DNA of 64,000 bases. Source: Bacteroidota bacterium. Its GTDB lineage: Bacteria > Bacteroidota > Bacteroidia > Chitinophagales > Chitinophagaceae. The notes below the pieces were generated by a model that was not told the origin of the DNA, made no database searches, and saw only the letters and a list, made by a program, of their open reading frames with translations. Of the stretch, positions 42,896 to 51,109 are shown piece after piece (position 1 is the stretch's first letter; each line of letters opens with the position of its first letter). The position numbers were made by a program, and so were the translations under genes. The stretch covers positions 62,001 through 126,000 of the forward strand of contig CANJPH010000003.1 in the NCBI GenBank assembly GCA_947476145.1. Direction: 5' to 3'.

Positions 42896-43738
42896 ATGTC
42901 ATCCTATCAACTATACAATCAAGTAACTGCCGAAACGAGTAAACAAACTACTTTAATGTATAGTTCAAGCTTTTCATCGGCCATTAAATTATTACATAAA
43001 GATCTGCGCCAACCCATTTATGATGTATATGGATTAGTGCGCTATGCAGACGAGATAGTAGATACATTTCATGATTTTGATAAGGCTAAACTATTAGCGC
43101 AATTTAAAATTGATACCTATACTGCTATTGAGCAGGGGGTAAGTTTAAATCCAATTTTGCATCGTTTTCAACTTACTTTCAGAAAATATAATATTGGTCA
43201 AGATCTGGTAGAGGCATTTTTTAACAGCATGGAAATGGATTTAAGCAAACAGGATTATGATGCAGCGGCTTATCAAAACTATATCTATGGTAGTGCGGAA
43301 GTGGTTGGTTTAATGTGCTTGCATATATTTTGTGATGGAAACAAAGAAAAATATGAGCAATTAAGATCATCGGCGCAAAGTTTAGGGGCTGCCTTTCAGA
43401 AAGTTAATTTCTTAAGAGATATCAAAGCCGACTTTGAAGGTTTAGAGCGTATGTATTTTCCCAATTGTGATTTTACCAATTTCAAGCCAGAAGATAAGCA
43501 AGCAATTGAAGCGGATATTCAAGCTGATTTCTCTGCTGCCTTAAAAGGCATTAAAGTACTGCCTATCAAGGCTCGTTTTGGAGTTTATGTAGCCTATAAA
43601 TACTATTATACCCTCTATAAAAAAATTAGAAATACGCAGCACGATTCTATTTTGCATACCCGCATAAGAATTCCGGATTATGGCAAGCTTTTTATATTAG
43701 CAAAAGCCAAAATTCGTAGCCAGTTAAATTTGTTGTAG
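42896..43738 (+). CDS. crtB: Phytoene synthase
   Basis: The 280-residue prenyltransferase condenses two geranylgeranyl diphosphates into phytoene. The first Asp-rich motif is YADEIVD (after YGLVRYAD), the second is FLRDIKADFEG. TTLMYSSSFSSAIKLL near the start and the ERMYFP end of the active-site region are family features. GGPP synthase (crtE) is not in this window. It follows crtI with 2 bases gap, so translation may be coupled. Confidence 0.93.
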   Translation: MSSYQLYNQVTAETSKQTTLMYSSSFSSAIKLLHKDLRQPIYDVYGLVRYADEIVDTFHDFDKAKLLAQFKIDTYTAIEQGVSLNPILHRFQLTFRKYNIGQDLVEAFFNSMEMDLSKQDYDAAAYQNYIYGSAEVVGLMCLHIFCDGNKEKYEQLRSSAQSLGAAFQKVNFLRDIKADFEGLERMYFPNCDFTNFKPEDKQAIEADIQADFSAALKGIKVLPIKARFGVYVAYKYYYTLYKKIRNTQHDSILHTRIRIPDYGKLFILAKAKIRSQLNLL

Positions 43739-43766
43739 TACCTTTACCTTATAAAATTGATTTATT

Positions 43767-44240
43767 ATGATTTTTATTGCAGTAACATTGTTGACTTTTG
43801 CAATTATGGAAGGAGTTACCTGGTTAACGCATCGTTTTGTGATGCATGGATTTTTATGGTATTTACATGAAGATCACCATCAGCCAACGGGTCATTTTTT
43901 TGAAAAAAACGATGCCTTCTTTTTAATATTTGCTGTGCCTAGCATGGCTTGTATTTTTTATGGCAATTTTGTTGGCCCATTATGGATAGCCGCTATCGGA
44001 ACAGGCGTTGCGATGTATGGCTTTGCTTATTTTATAGTACATGAAGTTATTATACATCAGCGTATTAAGTGGTTTACGAAGTCCAATAGTAGATATATAA
44101 AAGCCATTCGTTGGGCACATAAAATGCATCATAAGCATATAGGCAAAGAAGATAGTGAAAGCTTTGGTATGTTAATCGTTGCTAAAAAATATTGGGATAA
44201 GGTTCGTCAAGATGAACGCATTCAAGCCAATGGAAACTAA
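43767..44240 (+). CDS. crtZ: Beta-carotene hydroxylase
   Basis: The 157-residue membrane di-iron hydroxylase introduces 3-hydroxyl groups, giving zeaxanthin from beta-carotene. The His boxes are HRFVMH, HEDHH, HEVIIHQR and HKMHHKH, as in CrtZ of the fatty-acid-hydroxylase superfamily. About four hydrophobic segments are visible. A TACCTTTA box lies at the crtB end, one mismatch from the -7 consensus, so an internal promoter is possible but unproven. Confidence 0.92.
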   Translation: MIFIAVTLLTFAIMEGVTWLTHRFVMHGFLWYLHEDHHQPTGHFFEKNDAFFLIFAVPSMACIFYGNFVGPLWIAAIGTGVAMYGFAYFIVHEVIIHQRIKWFTKSNSRYIKAIRWAHKMHHKHIGKEDSESFGMLIVAKKYWDKVRQDERIQANGN

Positions 44241-45441
44241 TACCCAATCTATACATGAAGGTATTTATGATATTATTATAGCCGGTGCCGGTTGTTCTGG
44301 ACTTTCTTTGTTGTATTCCATTTTAAATACGTCTTCGCTGAAAGATCAAAAAATTTTGGTGGTGGATAAGTCTTTTGAAAAAGCCAATGATCGCACCTGG
44401 TGTTTTTGGGAAAAAGAGGCGGGCGTGTTTGAATCCTTGGTTTGTAAAAGCTGGGATTATATTTCAGTACATAAAAATGATTTCTCTACTACATTGCCAA
44501 CAGAACCATTTTCTTATAAGATGATACAAGGGTTGGATTTTTACAAGCATGTGATGGATTACGCGAAACAATTTAACAATGTTTATTGGCAGGAATCAAC
44601 CATCACATCTATGGAAACAGAAAGGCTTCATCAAAAGAATTCTTTGCAATCTAATGCAATCGTTCATTGGGAAGAGGGGATGGCGAAGGGTCATAAAGTA
44701 TTCTCCAGTATTTTGCCAATTGATGATTTGTATACGATGAGTCAAACCATTCAAACCGAACCATTTTTATGGCAACACTTTAAAGGGCATTTAATTGAAT
44801 TTGAAAATCCTGTTTTTGATGCGCATGTTGCAAGATTGATGGATTTTAATGTGAATCAACATGGAGCAACAGGTTTTATGTATGTACTTCCTTTAAATAA
44901 TAAAAAGGCATTGGTAGAATACACTTTGTTTTCAAAAAACTTGTTGAAGCCCGATACCTATGCACTTGAAATTACTAATTATCTTCAAAAGCATTATTCA
45001 GATCAAGCATATACTATAGTTCACGAAGAAATAGGTGCTATTCCCATGACTACCCAGTCATTGGCAAAAAGTAGTACCCCTATATATGTGATTGGTACTT
45101 TAGGGAATGCTGTGAAAGCCAGTACAGGGTATGCTTTTCATTTTATACAAGCGCAGGTCCAGCAAATTGTAAAACAATTAGAAACTGGGGCTCAGGTGCA
45201 AACCGAAGTGCACGATTCAAGACATCAATTTTATGATGCGGTATTATTATATATCCTTTATCATGATTTAATGGAGGGTAGTGAAATTTTTAAACGCATT
45301 TTTGAAAAGAATAAAGCGGCTACCATTTTCAAGTTTTTATCTAACACTTCTAGTATTTGGGAGGACATTCGCATAATGCGCAGTTTGCCTACCAAAATAT
45401 TTTTACCAGCGGCCATTAAAGTACTCTTTCGGCGGGGCTAA
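44230..45441 (+). CDS. crtY: Lycopene beta-cyclase
   Basis: The 403-residue flavoprotein cyclises lycopene ends to beta rings. YDIIIAGAGCSGLSLLYSIL is the FAD fold, DRTWCFWEKE is the CrtY signature, and ALVEYTLFS plus GTLGNAVKASTGYAFHFIQ are conserved downstream. I take the ATG at 44230, overlapping crtZ by 11 bases; an ATG at 44212 would add six residues and cannot be excluded. With CrtI, CrtB and CrtZ this gives a complete route from GGPP to a zeaxanthin-like yellow carotenoid. It is the last crt gene; a tRNA follows 37 bases later. Confidence 0.92.
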   Translation: METNTQSIHEGIYDIIIAGAGCSGLSLLYSILNTSSLKDQKILVVDKSFEKANDRTWCFWEKEAGVFESLVCKSWDYISVHKNDFSTTLPTEPFSYKMIQGLDFYKHVMDYAKQFNNVYWQESTITSMETERLHQKNSLQSNAIVHWEEGMAKGHKVFSSILPIDDLYTMSQTIQTEPFLWQHFKGHLIEFENPVFDAHVARLMDFNVNQHGATGFMYVLPLNNKKALVEYTLFSKNLLKPDTYALEITNYLQKHYSDQAYTIVHEEIGAIPMTTQSLAKSSTPIYVIGTLGNAVKASTGYAFHFIQAQVQQIVKQLETGAQVQTEVHDSRHQFYDAVLLYILYHDLMEGSEIFKRIFEKNKAATIFKFLSNTSSIWEDIRIMRSLPTKIFLPAAIKVLFRRG

Positions 45442-45478
45442 TTTTACGGCTCCTTTAGTTTAACTAAATTTACCATAT

Positions 45479-45550
45479 GGCCTTGTCGTACAATGGTTAG
45501 TACAAGCGTTTCCGAAGCGCTAAATTCAGGTTCGACTCCTGACTAGGCTA
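45479..45550 (+). tRNA. tRNA-Arg (anticodon CCG)
   Basis: The 72-base sequence folds as a cloverleaf: acceptor GGCCTTG / CTAGGCT (one T-T mismatch, one wobble), D stem GTAC / GTAC with GG in the loop, anticodon stem AGCGT / GCGCT with loop TTCCGAA (CCG at 45512-45514), four-base variable loop, T stem TCAGG / CCTGA with TTCGACT loop, and discriminator A. CCA is not encoded. A near-consensus TAAATTTA box sits 6 bases upstream. The acceptor mismatch leaves some doubt about full function. Confidence 0.72.
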
Positions 45551-45576
45551 CAATAACCTACCTAAATAGGTAAATA

Positions 45577-45603
45577 TTGTTCCATTATCCTATTAAGGAA
45601 CAA
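45577..45603. repeat. Inverted repeat TTGTTCC-N13-GGAACAA
   Basis: Perfect 7-bp arms lie between the tRNA and the small exported protein gene, after a TACCTAAATAGGTA palindrome (45560-45573). It could be an operator of the downstream gene or part of tRNA 3' processing or termination; no T run follows. Confidence 0.4.
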
Positions 45604-45673
45604 ATGTGTGCATTTATAAAGCATAATTTAATTTAAGATGGGTACTATTGCAGTAATCAAACAAAATTCTATT

Positions 45674-46177
45674 ATGAAAAAATTAGTTTCAACTTTAGCA
45701 TTGTCACTTATTGTGATGATCTCATTTGCACAAGCAGAGAAAACAAACGGTACCATTTATGTTAATCATCCAAATATTGAAGTGGTAAAAAATGCAGTGA
45801 AAGGATATGTAACTCAAAACATTGAATTATGGAGTTCATGCTATGCAGATACTGCTAAATTTTGGATTTCTGGAATGGATATGAAAAAGTGGATGACCAA
45901 GAAAGAAAATATTGCTTTGTTGGGAACGGATTTCAAATTCTTTAAAGATATTACTGTAAAGCAATTTGGTTACCCTGATTATCTAGTATATGACCAAGGA
46001 GCGGATAAGGTTGCGCAAGCTTGGTGGACTTGGACTGGAACTTCCATAAAAACAGGTAAGAAATTACAGATTGAATTTGTGGTTTTCTCTTGGTTTAATA
46101 AAGACGGAAAGATTACACAAGAGGGAACGTATGGTGATTTCTCAAAGCAATTCGCTGAAGAAGGCATTCAATTCTAA
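45674..46177 (+). CDS. Exported NTF2/SnoaL-like small protein
   Basis: The 167-residue product has a signal peptide (MKKLVSTLALSLIVMISFAQA). The rest looks like an NTF2/SnoaL fold: an early helix pair (VKNAVKGYVTQNIELWSSCYADTAKFW), a middle part with KKENIALL, and curved strands with repeated aromatic residues (QAWWTWTGTSIKTGKKLQIEFVVFSWFNKDGKI). Such proteins are often small-molecule binders or isomerase-like, but the function here is unknown. I use ATG 45674, since the longer frame only adds 12 residues before the signal peptide. A strong terminator follows, so it is a single-gene unit. Confidence 0.72.
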   Translation: MKKLVSTLALSLIVMISFAQAEKTNGTIYVNHPNIEVVKNAVKGYVTQNIELWSSCYADTAKFWISGMDMKKWMTKKENIALLGTDFKFFKDITVKQFGYPDYLVYDQGADKVAQAWWTWTGTSIKTGKKLQIEFVVFSWFNKDGKITQEGTYGDFSKQFAEEGIQF

Positions 46178-46223
46178 TATTGGGCCTCGTTTAAATATTT
46201 TACTAGCTTATTAGCTGGAAACC

Positions 46224-46256
46224 ATAAAGCCGATCGATAGATCGGCTTTATTTATG
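46224..46256 (+). terminator. Terminator of the NTF2-like gene
   Basis: A perfect 12-bp stem ATAAAGCCGATC / GATCGGCTTTAT with a GATA loop is followed by TTATG. Good stem, modest T tract. Confidence 0.75.
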
Positions 46257-46324
46257 TACATAAAGTATTTTGATTTGAGCGTAGTCATAGTAGATATTTA
46301 TCATATATTATCAAATTATTAATT

Positions 46325-46332
46325 TACTTTTG
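46325..46332 (+). promoter_or_regulatory. TACTTTTG -7 box of the sulfatase gene
   Basis: TACTTTTG fits TAnnTTTG exactly. It lies 6-7 bases before a tRNA-like sequence, so that sequence would form the start of the mRNA leader. Confidence 0.45.
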
Positions 46333-46338
46333 ACCAAT

Positions 46339-46409
46339 GGCCTTGATGTACAATGCATAGTAGGGAGATTGAAGCTCCGACTACAGTTTAGTTACCCGTC
46401 ATGGCTCCA
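46339..46409 (+). other. tRNA-like sequence in the leader of the sulfatase gene
   Basis: The first 25 bases match the start of the nearby tRNA-Arg at 21 of 25 positions. The ends pair as GCCTTGA / TCATGGC (one mismatch) and are followed by T and CCA. A GGAG / CTCC hairpin with a 7-base loop sits where an anticodon arm would be. There is no T-loop TTCGA, so this is not a working tRNA; it is a relic or a tRNA-mimicking leader. Confidence 0.4.
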
Positions 46410-46419
46410 ACGATTGCTT

Positions 46420-48363
46420 ATGAAGTATGTGTTTTTGAAACTTAAAAAACTAGCTGCCTTGACAGCTGTTTTGCTATTCATGTACGTTATTGTAAGAGTA
46501 ACTTTTATTTATATTGTTTCTACAACCGCTGGAGAATATATTCCTTTTTCAAAGTATCTAATTTACATATGGAAAGGTCTTCGTTTTGATATTGCTGGTT
46601 TAAGTATCTTAAATAGCTTATTTATTTTATTGTATTTTTTTCCGCATGTTTTCACAGAGTCCAAATGGATGAAAAGAGGCACCCTTTATTTATTTATCAT
46701 TACCAATGCAGTGGGATTATTAGTAAGTATTGGGGACATTGTTTATTATCCCTATGTTCAAAAACGATTTCAGGCAGAGACATTTATGTATTTAACGGGT
46801 GAAAAAGGGGATGATGTTTATACGATTTTACCCATTTTTTTAAAAGAAAATTGGTCTTTGATTCTTTTATTTTTATTGATGCTTATTATTATTGTAAAAT
46901 ATACTAAGCGTGTTTTAGGAAAGGCAATACAACTTCAATTAAATGTAAAGGACTATATAGTGGCTTCGGTCTCTTATTTATTGTTAATTGGTTTTTGTAT
47001 TTTAGGTATCAGAGGGGGTTTTCAAATGAAACCATTAGATATTATATATGCTTCTGAAATGGTTCCGGCAAATCAAGTACAATATATTTTAAATACCCCA
47101 TTTACCATTACCAAGACAATGGATAAATGGTCTTTGCCTCCAGTAAATTATTATCCCATGGAGGCTTATTCTTCTTGTGAATTACCCATTTTAGTGCCAA
47201 CCACAAAAAATCAATTTCAACCTAAAAATGTGGTCATCATTATAGTGGAGAGTTTGTCTAGGAATTATATTAGTTATTTTAATGGCACAAGTAAGACTCC
47301 ATTTTTAGATTCTCTTTTTAATAAAAGTATGGTGTTTAATAATGCCTATGCCAATGCAAAGGAATCCATCCAAGGAATACCTGCTGTGGTGGCAAGCATT
47401 CCTTCCTGGCAGGATGACCCGTATATATTTTCCCAATATGCCAACAACCAAGTTCAGTCTATTGCAAGTTTATTAAAACCTTATGGCTATCAGTCCTACT
47501 TTTTTCATGGAGCTGGAAAAGGATCAATGGGATTTGATGCTTTTGCCGCTACGGTTGGTTTTGATACCTATGTTGCAAAAGAAGATTATCCAAATAAGGA
47601 TGAATTTGATGGCGCATGGGGTATATGGGATGAGCCTTTTTTACAGCATATGAATACTCAAATTAGTAAAGAGAGAAAGCCATTTGTTTCAGTGGTATTT
47701 ACGGTGAGCAGTCATCATCCATATAGTATCCCTGCAAAATATGGGGATCGTTTTAAATCGGCAGGACATCTAATTAATAGTACGGTTAAGTATACCGATT
47801 ATGCATTGCAACAATTCTTTGATAGTGCGAAAAAACAAGCTTGGTTTAATAATACCTTATTTGTAATCACAGCCGATCATACTGGCCCCAATACAGGAGA
47901 TAATTTAACCAATAAAAAAGACATGTCTATCCCCATTGTTTTTTACCAACCCAATAGTAATTTGGTAGGGGTAAGTGATGTTGTAGCCAATCAAATTGAT
48001 GTCATGCCTTCTATTTTAGATATCCTACAATATGATAAGCCTTTTTACTCCTTAGGGAAATCACTTTTTAATAATGATTGCAATAGGTATAGTATCAATT
48101 ATAAAGGAGGATTGTATAATTGTTATAGTAAACAGTATTGTTACCAATTTAATGGGGAAACCTGTGTTGGTTTTTATAATATCAGCTCGGATCCATTACT
48201 AAAAAACAATTTGCAAAAAGAGAGTACTTATCAAAAAGCACTGATGGAGCATGAAGCATACATGAAAAAGCAAATCCAATCATTTAATCAGTCCATGATT
48301 AAAAATACAATGACATTTGATAGATATGTCAATGTGCACAAAATATTTAAAAATAGCTTATAG
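46420..48363 (+). CDS. LTA synthase/sulfatase-family membrane phosphotransferase
   Basis: The 647-residue protein has about five N-terminal membrane helices (to about residue 210) and a large extracytoplasmic alkaline-phosphatase-like domain. Catalytic-site features are VVIIIVESLSRNYIS (metal Glu), the AKESIQGIPAVVASIPSW nucleophile region (Ser), and FVITADHTGPN (metal Asp-His). LtaS-like enzymes transfer glycerol phosphate or related head groups; sulfatase activity is not implied. No lipoteichoic acid is expected in Bacteroidota, so it probably decorates lipids or glycans. ATG 46420 is chosen because the upstream frame is the tRNA-like leader. Confidence 0.85.
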   Translation: MKYVFLKLKKLAALTAVLLFMYVIVRVTFIYIVSTTAGEYIPFSKYLIYIWKGLRFDIAGLSILNSLFILLYFFPHVFTESKWMKRGTLYLFIITNAVGLLVSIGDIVYYPYVQKRFQAETFMYLTGEKGDDVYTILPIFLKENWSLILLFLLMLIIIVKYTKRVLGKAIQLQLNVKDYIVASVSYLLLIGFCILGIRGGFQMKPLDIIYASEMVPANQVQYILNTPFTITKTMDKWSLPPVNYYPMEAYSSCELPILVPTTKNQFQPKNVVIIIVESLSRNYISYFNGTSKTPFLDSLFNKSMVFNNAYANAKESIQGIPAVVASIPSWQDDPYIFSQYANNQVQSIASLLKPYGYQSYFFHGAGKGSMGFDAFAATVGFDTYVAKEDYPNKDEFDGAWGIWDEPFLQHMNTQISKERKPFVSVVFTVSSHHPYSIPAKYGDRFKSAGHLINSTVKYTDYALQQFFDSAKKQAWFNNTLFVITADHTGPNTGDNLTNKKDMSIPIVFYQPNSNLVGVSDVVANQIDVMPSILDILQYDKPFYSLGKSLFNNDCNRYSINYKGGLYNCYSKQYCYQFNGETCVGFYNISSDPLLKNNLQKESTYQKALMEHEAYMKKQIQSFNQSMIKNTMTFDRYVNVHKIFKNSL

Positions 48364-48395
48364 TTTCTTCTTTTTAATAAAGTAAATGCTACTCA

Positions 48396-49244
48396 TTAAG
48401 CAACCACCAATAATGCAGCGGGTTTTATGGTAATATCCAATCTTGATTCGGATGTAAAAATAGCTTCACCATCCATATGCATGGGTTGTTGAACACTATA
48501 TTCAATAGTATAATTAGTGGTAGTAGTTACCTTAATGTTTTTAGAATGTTTAATCTTCTTTAAGAATAGTTTGATGCCAACAATGGCTGCATTCCAATAA
48601 GACAAAGGTAAAATGCGTACGATTTCGATATTCCCATCCTGTATATTAGAGTATGGAGAAATGTATGCATTATTCCCAAACTGATTAGCATTGGCAATGG
48701 TGAATGAAAAAAGATTTTCTAGTTTCCCTTCAAAATGAATCAGGATGGGTTTGAATTTAAATAAAGTAATGAATGTGGCTTTAATATAATTGATCAATCC
48801 TCTTTTATTGTTTTTTGCAAATTGGTGCGCCACTTCGGCATCAAATCCAATACCTGCGGTACAGAAAAATGGGCGTTCATTTATAAAGCCTACGTCAATG
48901 AGTTTATTTTTATTGAGTAAAGCACGCGCTAAAGCTTTACTTGGTGTTAATGGGATTTGTAAATGCCTTGCTAATCCATTGCCGGAACCAATGGGAATAA
49001 TGCCTAATGGTATATTGCTTCCCACAAGCGTAGAGGCCACTTCATTAATGGTGCCATCGCCACCCACTGCGATTATTTTGGTTGCTTTATCCCGAATCGC
49101 CGTCTTGGTAAGACTAATTGCTTCCAATGGTTTTGTGGTAACCAATAGCATTGAATTTGGAACCCCACCAAGGAGGGTTATGATCTTTCCTCTTTCCTTT
49201 GGGGATTTGCTACCTGCATTGGGATTATAGATAAAATAAATCAT
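48396..49244 (-). CDS. Diacylglycerol kinase family lipid kinase
   Basis: The 282-residue protein belongs to the YegS/DgkB family. It opens with IYFIYNPNAGSKSPKERG, then has the nucleotide-binding VGGDGTINEVASTLVGS and IPIGSGNGLARHL, the key glycine-rich motifs of the catalytic domain, and a C-terminal beta-sandwich. It phosphorylates a lipid such as diacylglycerol or a sphingoid base at the inner membrane. It follows the small Pro/Ala-rich gene by 2 bases and so is at the tail of the complex I operon. Confidence 0.88.
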   Translation of the reverse strand: MIYFIYNPNAGSKSPKERGKIITLLGGVPNSMLLVTTKPLEAISLTKTAIRDKATKIIAVGGDGTINEVASTLVGSNIPLGIIPIGSGNGLARHLQIPLTPSKALARALLNKNKLIDVGFINERPFFCTAGIGFDAEVAHQFAKNNKRGLINYIKATFITLFKFKPILIHFEGKLENLFSFTIANANQFGNNAYISPYSNIQDGNIEIVRILPLSYWNAAIVGIKLFLKKIKHSKNIKVTTTTNYTIEYSVQQPMHMDGEAIFTSESRLDITIKPAALLVVA

Positions 49245-49246
49245 TA

Positions 49247-49672
49247 CTATTTATGATCAAAGTAAGGCACGGTGTCATCTGATTCCGAATCTTCCTGATT
49301 CCAGTAAGCCAAAGTGACTACGTGGCCATCAGGTGTATGCAAGGAGCGACCAAAAACTGCATTGGTAGGGTTGAATCTTAAATCAGTCACACCCACAGTA
49401 AAGGTACTAGGGGCAATGGGCTCGGGAGTAGGATTAGGAGTTGTTGTTGAAGGAGTCGTTGCATCTGTTTCGCCCTCAACTGCTATCGCAGGGATGGGCG
49501 CTGGAGCAGGAGCCGCTTTTGGAGCAGGACTTGCCGCTACTACTACTTCATATTTATTGTACATTAATAAATCTTTCAAAAATTGCACACGATCGGCACT
49601 AATATTCTTTTCAACAATGGAACATTTGATATTATCTAAATCTTCAAACTCGTGATTCTTATTAATTGCCAT
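49247..49672 (-). CDS. Pro/Ala-rich small protein of unknown function
   Basis: The 141-residue product has no signal peptide or membrane segment. The N-terminal 45 residues look folded (FEDLDNIKCSIVEKNISADRVQFLKDLLMYN), then an Ala/Pro/Thr-rich linker (about 46-88) leads to a C-terminal piece with TFTVGVTDLRFNPTNAVFGRSLHTPDGHVVTLAYWNQ and an acidic end. I do not recognise a family. It starts 11 bases after the nuoN stop and ends 2 bases before the lipid kinase, so it is co-transcribed with complex I and may be an accessory to it or unrelated. Confidence 0.7.
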   Translation of the reverse strand: MAINKNHEFEDLDNIKCSIVEKNISADRVQFLKDLLMYNKYEVVVAASPAPKAAPAPAPIPAIAVEGETDATTPSTTTPNPTPEPIAPSTFTVGVTDLRFNPTNAVFGRSLHTPDGHVVTLAYWNQEDSESDDTVPYFDHK

Positions 49673-49683
49673 AAAATATTTTT

Positions 49684-51093
49684 TTAAAGTCCAAAACTAA
49701 TTGATTGAATATAATCGTACACCACACTTGCAAGTCCTGTTACAATCACCCCTAGCACACAAATGTACATGGCTAATTTTGAAACGGCAGGCACAGCTAT
49801 TTTTTCAATAGGAGTTGCATGTTCGTCCATGAAAATAGATTTCACTACTCTTAAATAATAGTAAAAAGAAATGACCATATTTAAGGCGGCAAAAATAATG
49901 ATACCATAATTACCCTTTGCTGCTCCCGCTAGCATTAAAAATAATTTACCAAAGAATCCAGCCGTTGGGGGTACCCCCGCTAAAGAGAATAAGGCAATGG
50001 TTAATACCCATGACAACATGGGGTTAGTTTTGTAAAAGCCTTTAAAGTCGGAGATATTTTCTTTACCTGTTAAAGCACTTACCACCGATACTACACCAAA
50101 TGCGGCTAGGTTGGAGAAAATATAAATTAATACAAAGTAAAGTAAAGAGGCAGCACCAGCTTGTGAGCTACCAGATATGCCAATTAAGATAAAGCCCACT
50201 TGTGCAATAGAAGAGAAAGCCAAGAAACGTTTAAAGTTGTCCTGACGAATGGCAAATAGATTACCAATTAAAATAGTAGCAGCGGCTAATACTACCAAAA
50301 TCCAATACCAGGTGTTGGCTATTGGTGTAAATACTTTGTATAAAATATTCACCAAAGTAAATAATACAGCGGCTTTAGAAATTACAGATAAGAAAGAGGT
50401 TACGGCTACTGGAGAACCCTCGTACACGTCGGCAGTCCACAAGTGAAAAGGCACGGCCGAAATTTTAAAGGCAAATCCTGCCATTAATAAAATGAATGCA
50501 AACAATTGTAATGGATTACCATTAATATGTGCGGTTAAAATGGAGAAAGTTAAAGTGCCCGTTGTGCCGTATAAGAAAGAAATACCCAATAATAAAATAG
50601 CAGAGGAGAAAGCAGATGATAAAATTAATTTCATTGCAGCTTCCGAAGATTTACGCTTGGTTAAATCAAAGTTGGCTGCAGCGGCCAAAGGAATCGTAGA
50701 CATTTCTAGTCCTAGGTAGAACATTAATAAATTGCCACTAGAAATCATAAAGAACATACCCAATAAGGAAGTGAGGGTAAGCAAGTAAAATTCAATTACA
50801 TTTTTATTGTGCTTTAACCAAGCATAGGATTGCATGGAAATAATGAGCGCAGCAAGATTTAATAATCCTTTTTCAAATACGATTAAAGTATTGGTATTAA
50901 ACATGCCATTAAATAGTGCGCCTGTTTCCTGACAGCAAAAGCCTGCAACCAAATTAACAAGAAGGGCGGCATTGACGAAGTTTAAAATACTTTCATTGCT
51001 TCTTTCTTTGCCCAATTTAATAAAGAGCAATAAGAATATTAGTACCGTAAGTACCAATTCCTGTCTCAATTGTATTAATATGTTATAGTTCAT
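49684..51093 (-). CDS. nuoN: NADH-quinone oxidoreductase subunit N
   Basis: The 469-residue antiporter-like membrane subunit of complex I has about 14 helices. Conserved parts are LLMAGFAFKISAVPFHLWTADVYEGSPVAVTSFLS (with the charged Lys and the broken-helix His/Trp region) and FSSIAQVGFILIG. It pumps protons with NuoM and NuoL. It is the last subunit gene of the cluster, 16 bases after nuoM. Confidence 0.94.
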   Translation of the reverse strand: MNYNILIQLRQELVLTVLIFLLLFIKLGKERSNESILNFVNAALLVNLVAGFCCQETGALFNGMFNTNTLIVFEKGLLNLAALIISMQSYAWLKHNKNVIEFYLLTLTSLLGMFFMISSGNLLMFYLGLEMSTIPLAAAANFDLTKRKSSEAAMKLILSSAFSSAILLLGISFLYGTTGTLTFSILTAHINGNPLQLFAFILLMAGFAFKISAVPFHLWTADVYEGSPVAVTSFLSVISKAAVLFTLVNILYKVFTPIANTWYWILVVLAAATILIGNLFAIRQDNFKRFLAFSSIAQVGFILIGISGSSQAGAASLLYFVLIYIFSNLAAFGVVSVVSALTGKENISDFKGFYKTNPMLSWVLTIALFSLAGVPPTAGFFGKLFLMLAGAAKGNYGIIIFAALNMVISFYYYLRVVKSIFMDEHATPIEKIAVPAVSKLAMYICVLGVIVTGLASVVYDYIQSISFGL

Positions 51094-51109
51094 TATGCTG
51101 AGGTTCTAA

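Noticed and set aside
46339..46409. A second functional tRNA (anticodon-like TGA).
   Set aside because: There is no T arm with TTCGA and the D stem is broken; a serine tRNA would also need a long variable arm.
48790..49230. A 146-codon antisense frame in the lipid kinase gene.
   Set aside because: It is a shadow frame; the minus-strand protein has clear kinase motifs.
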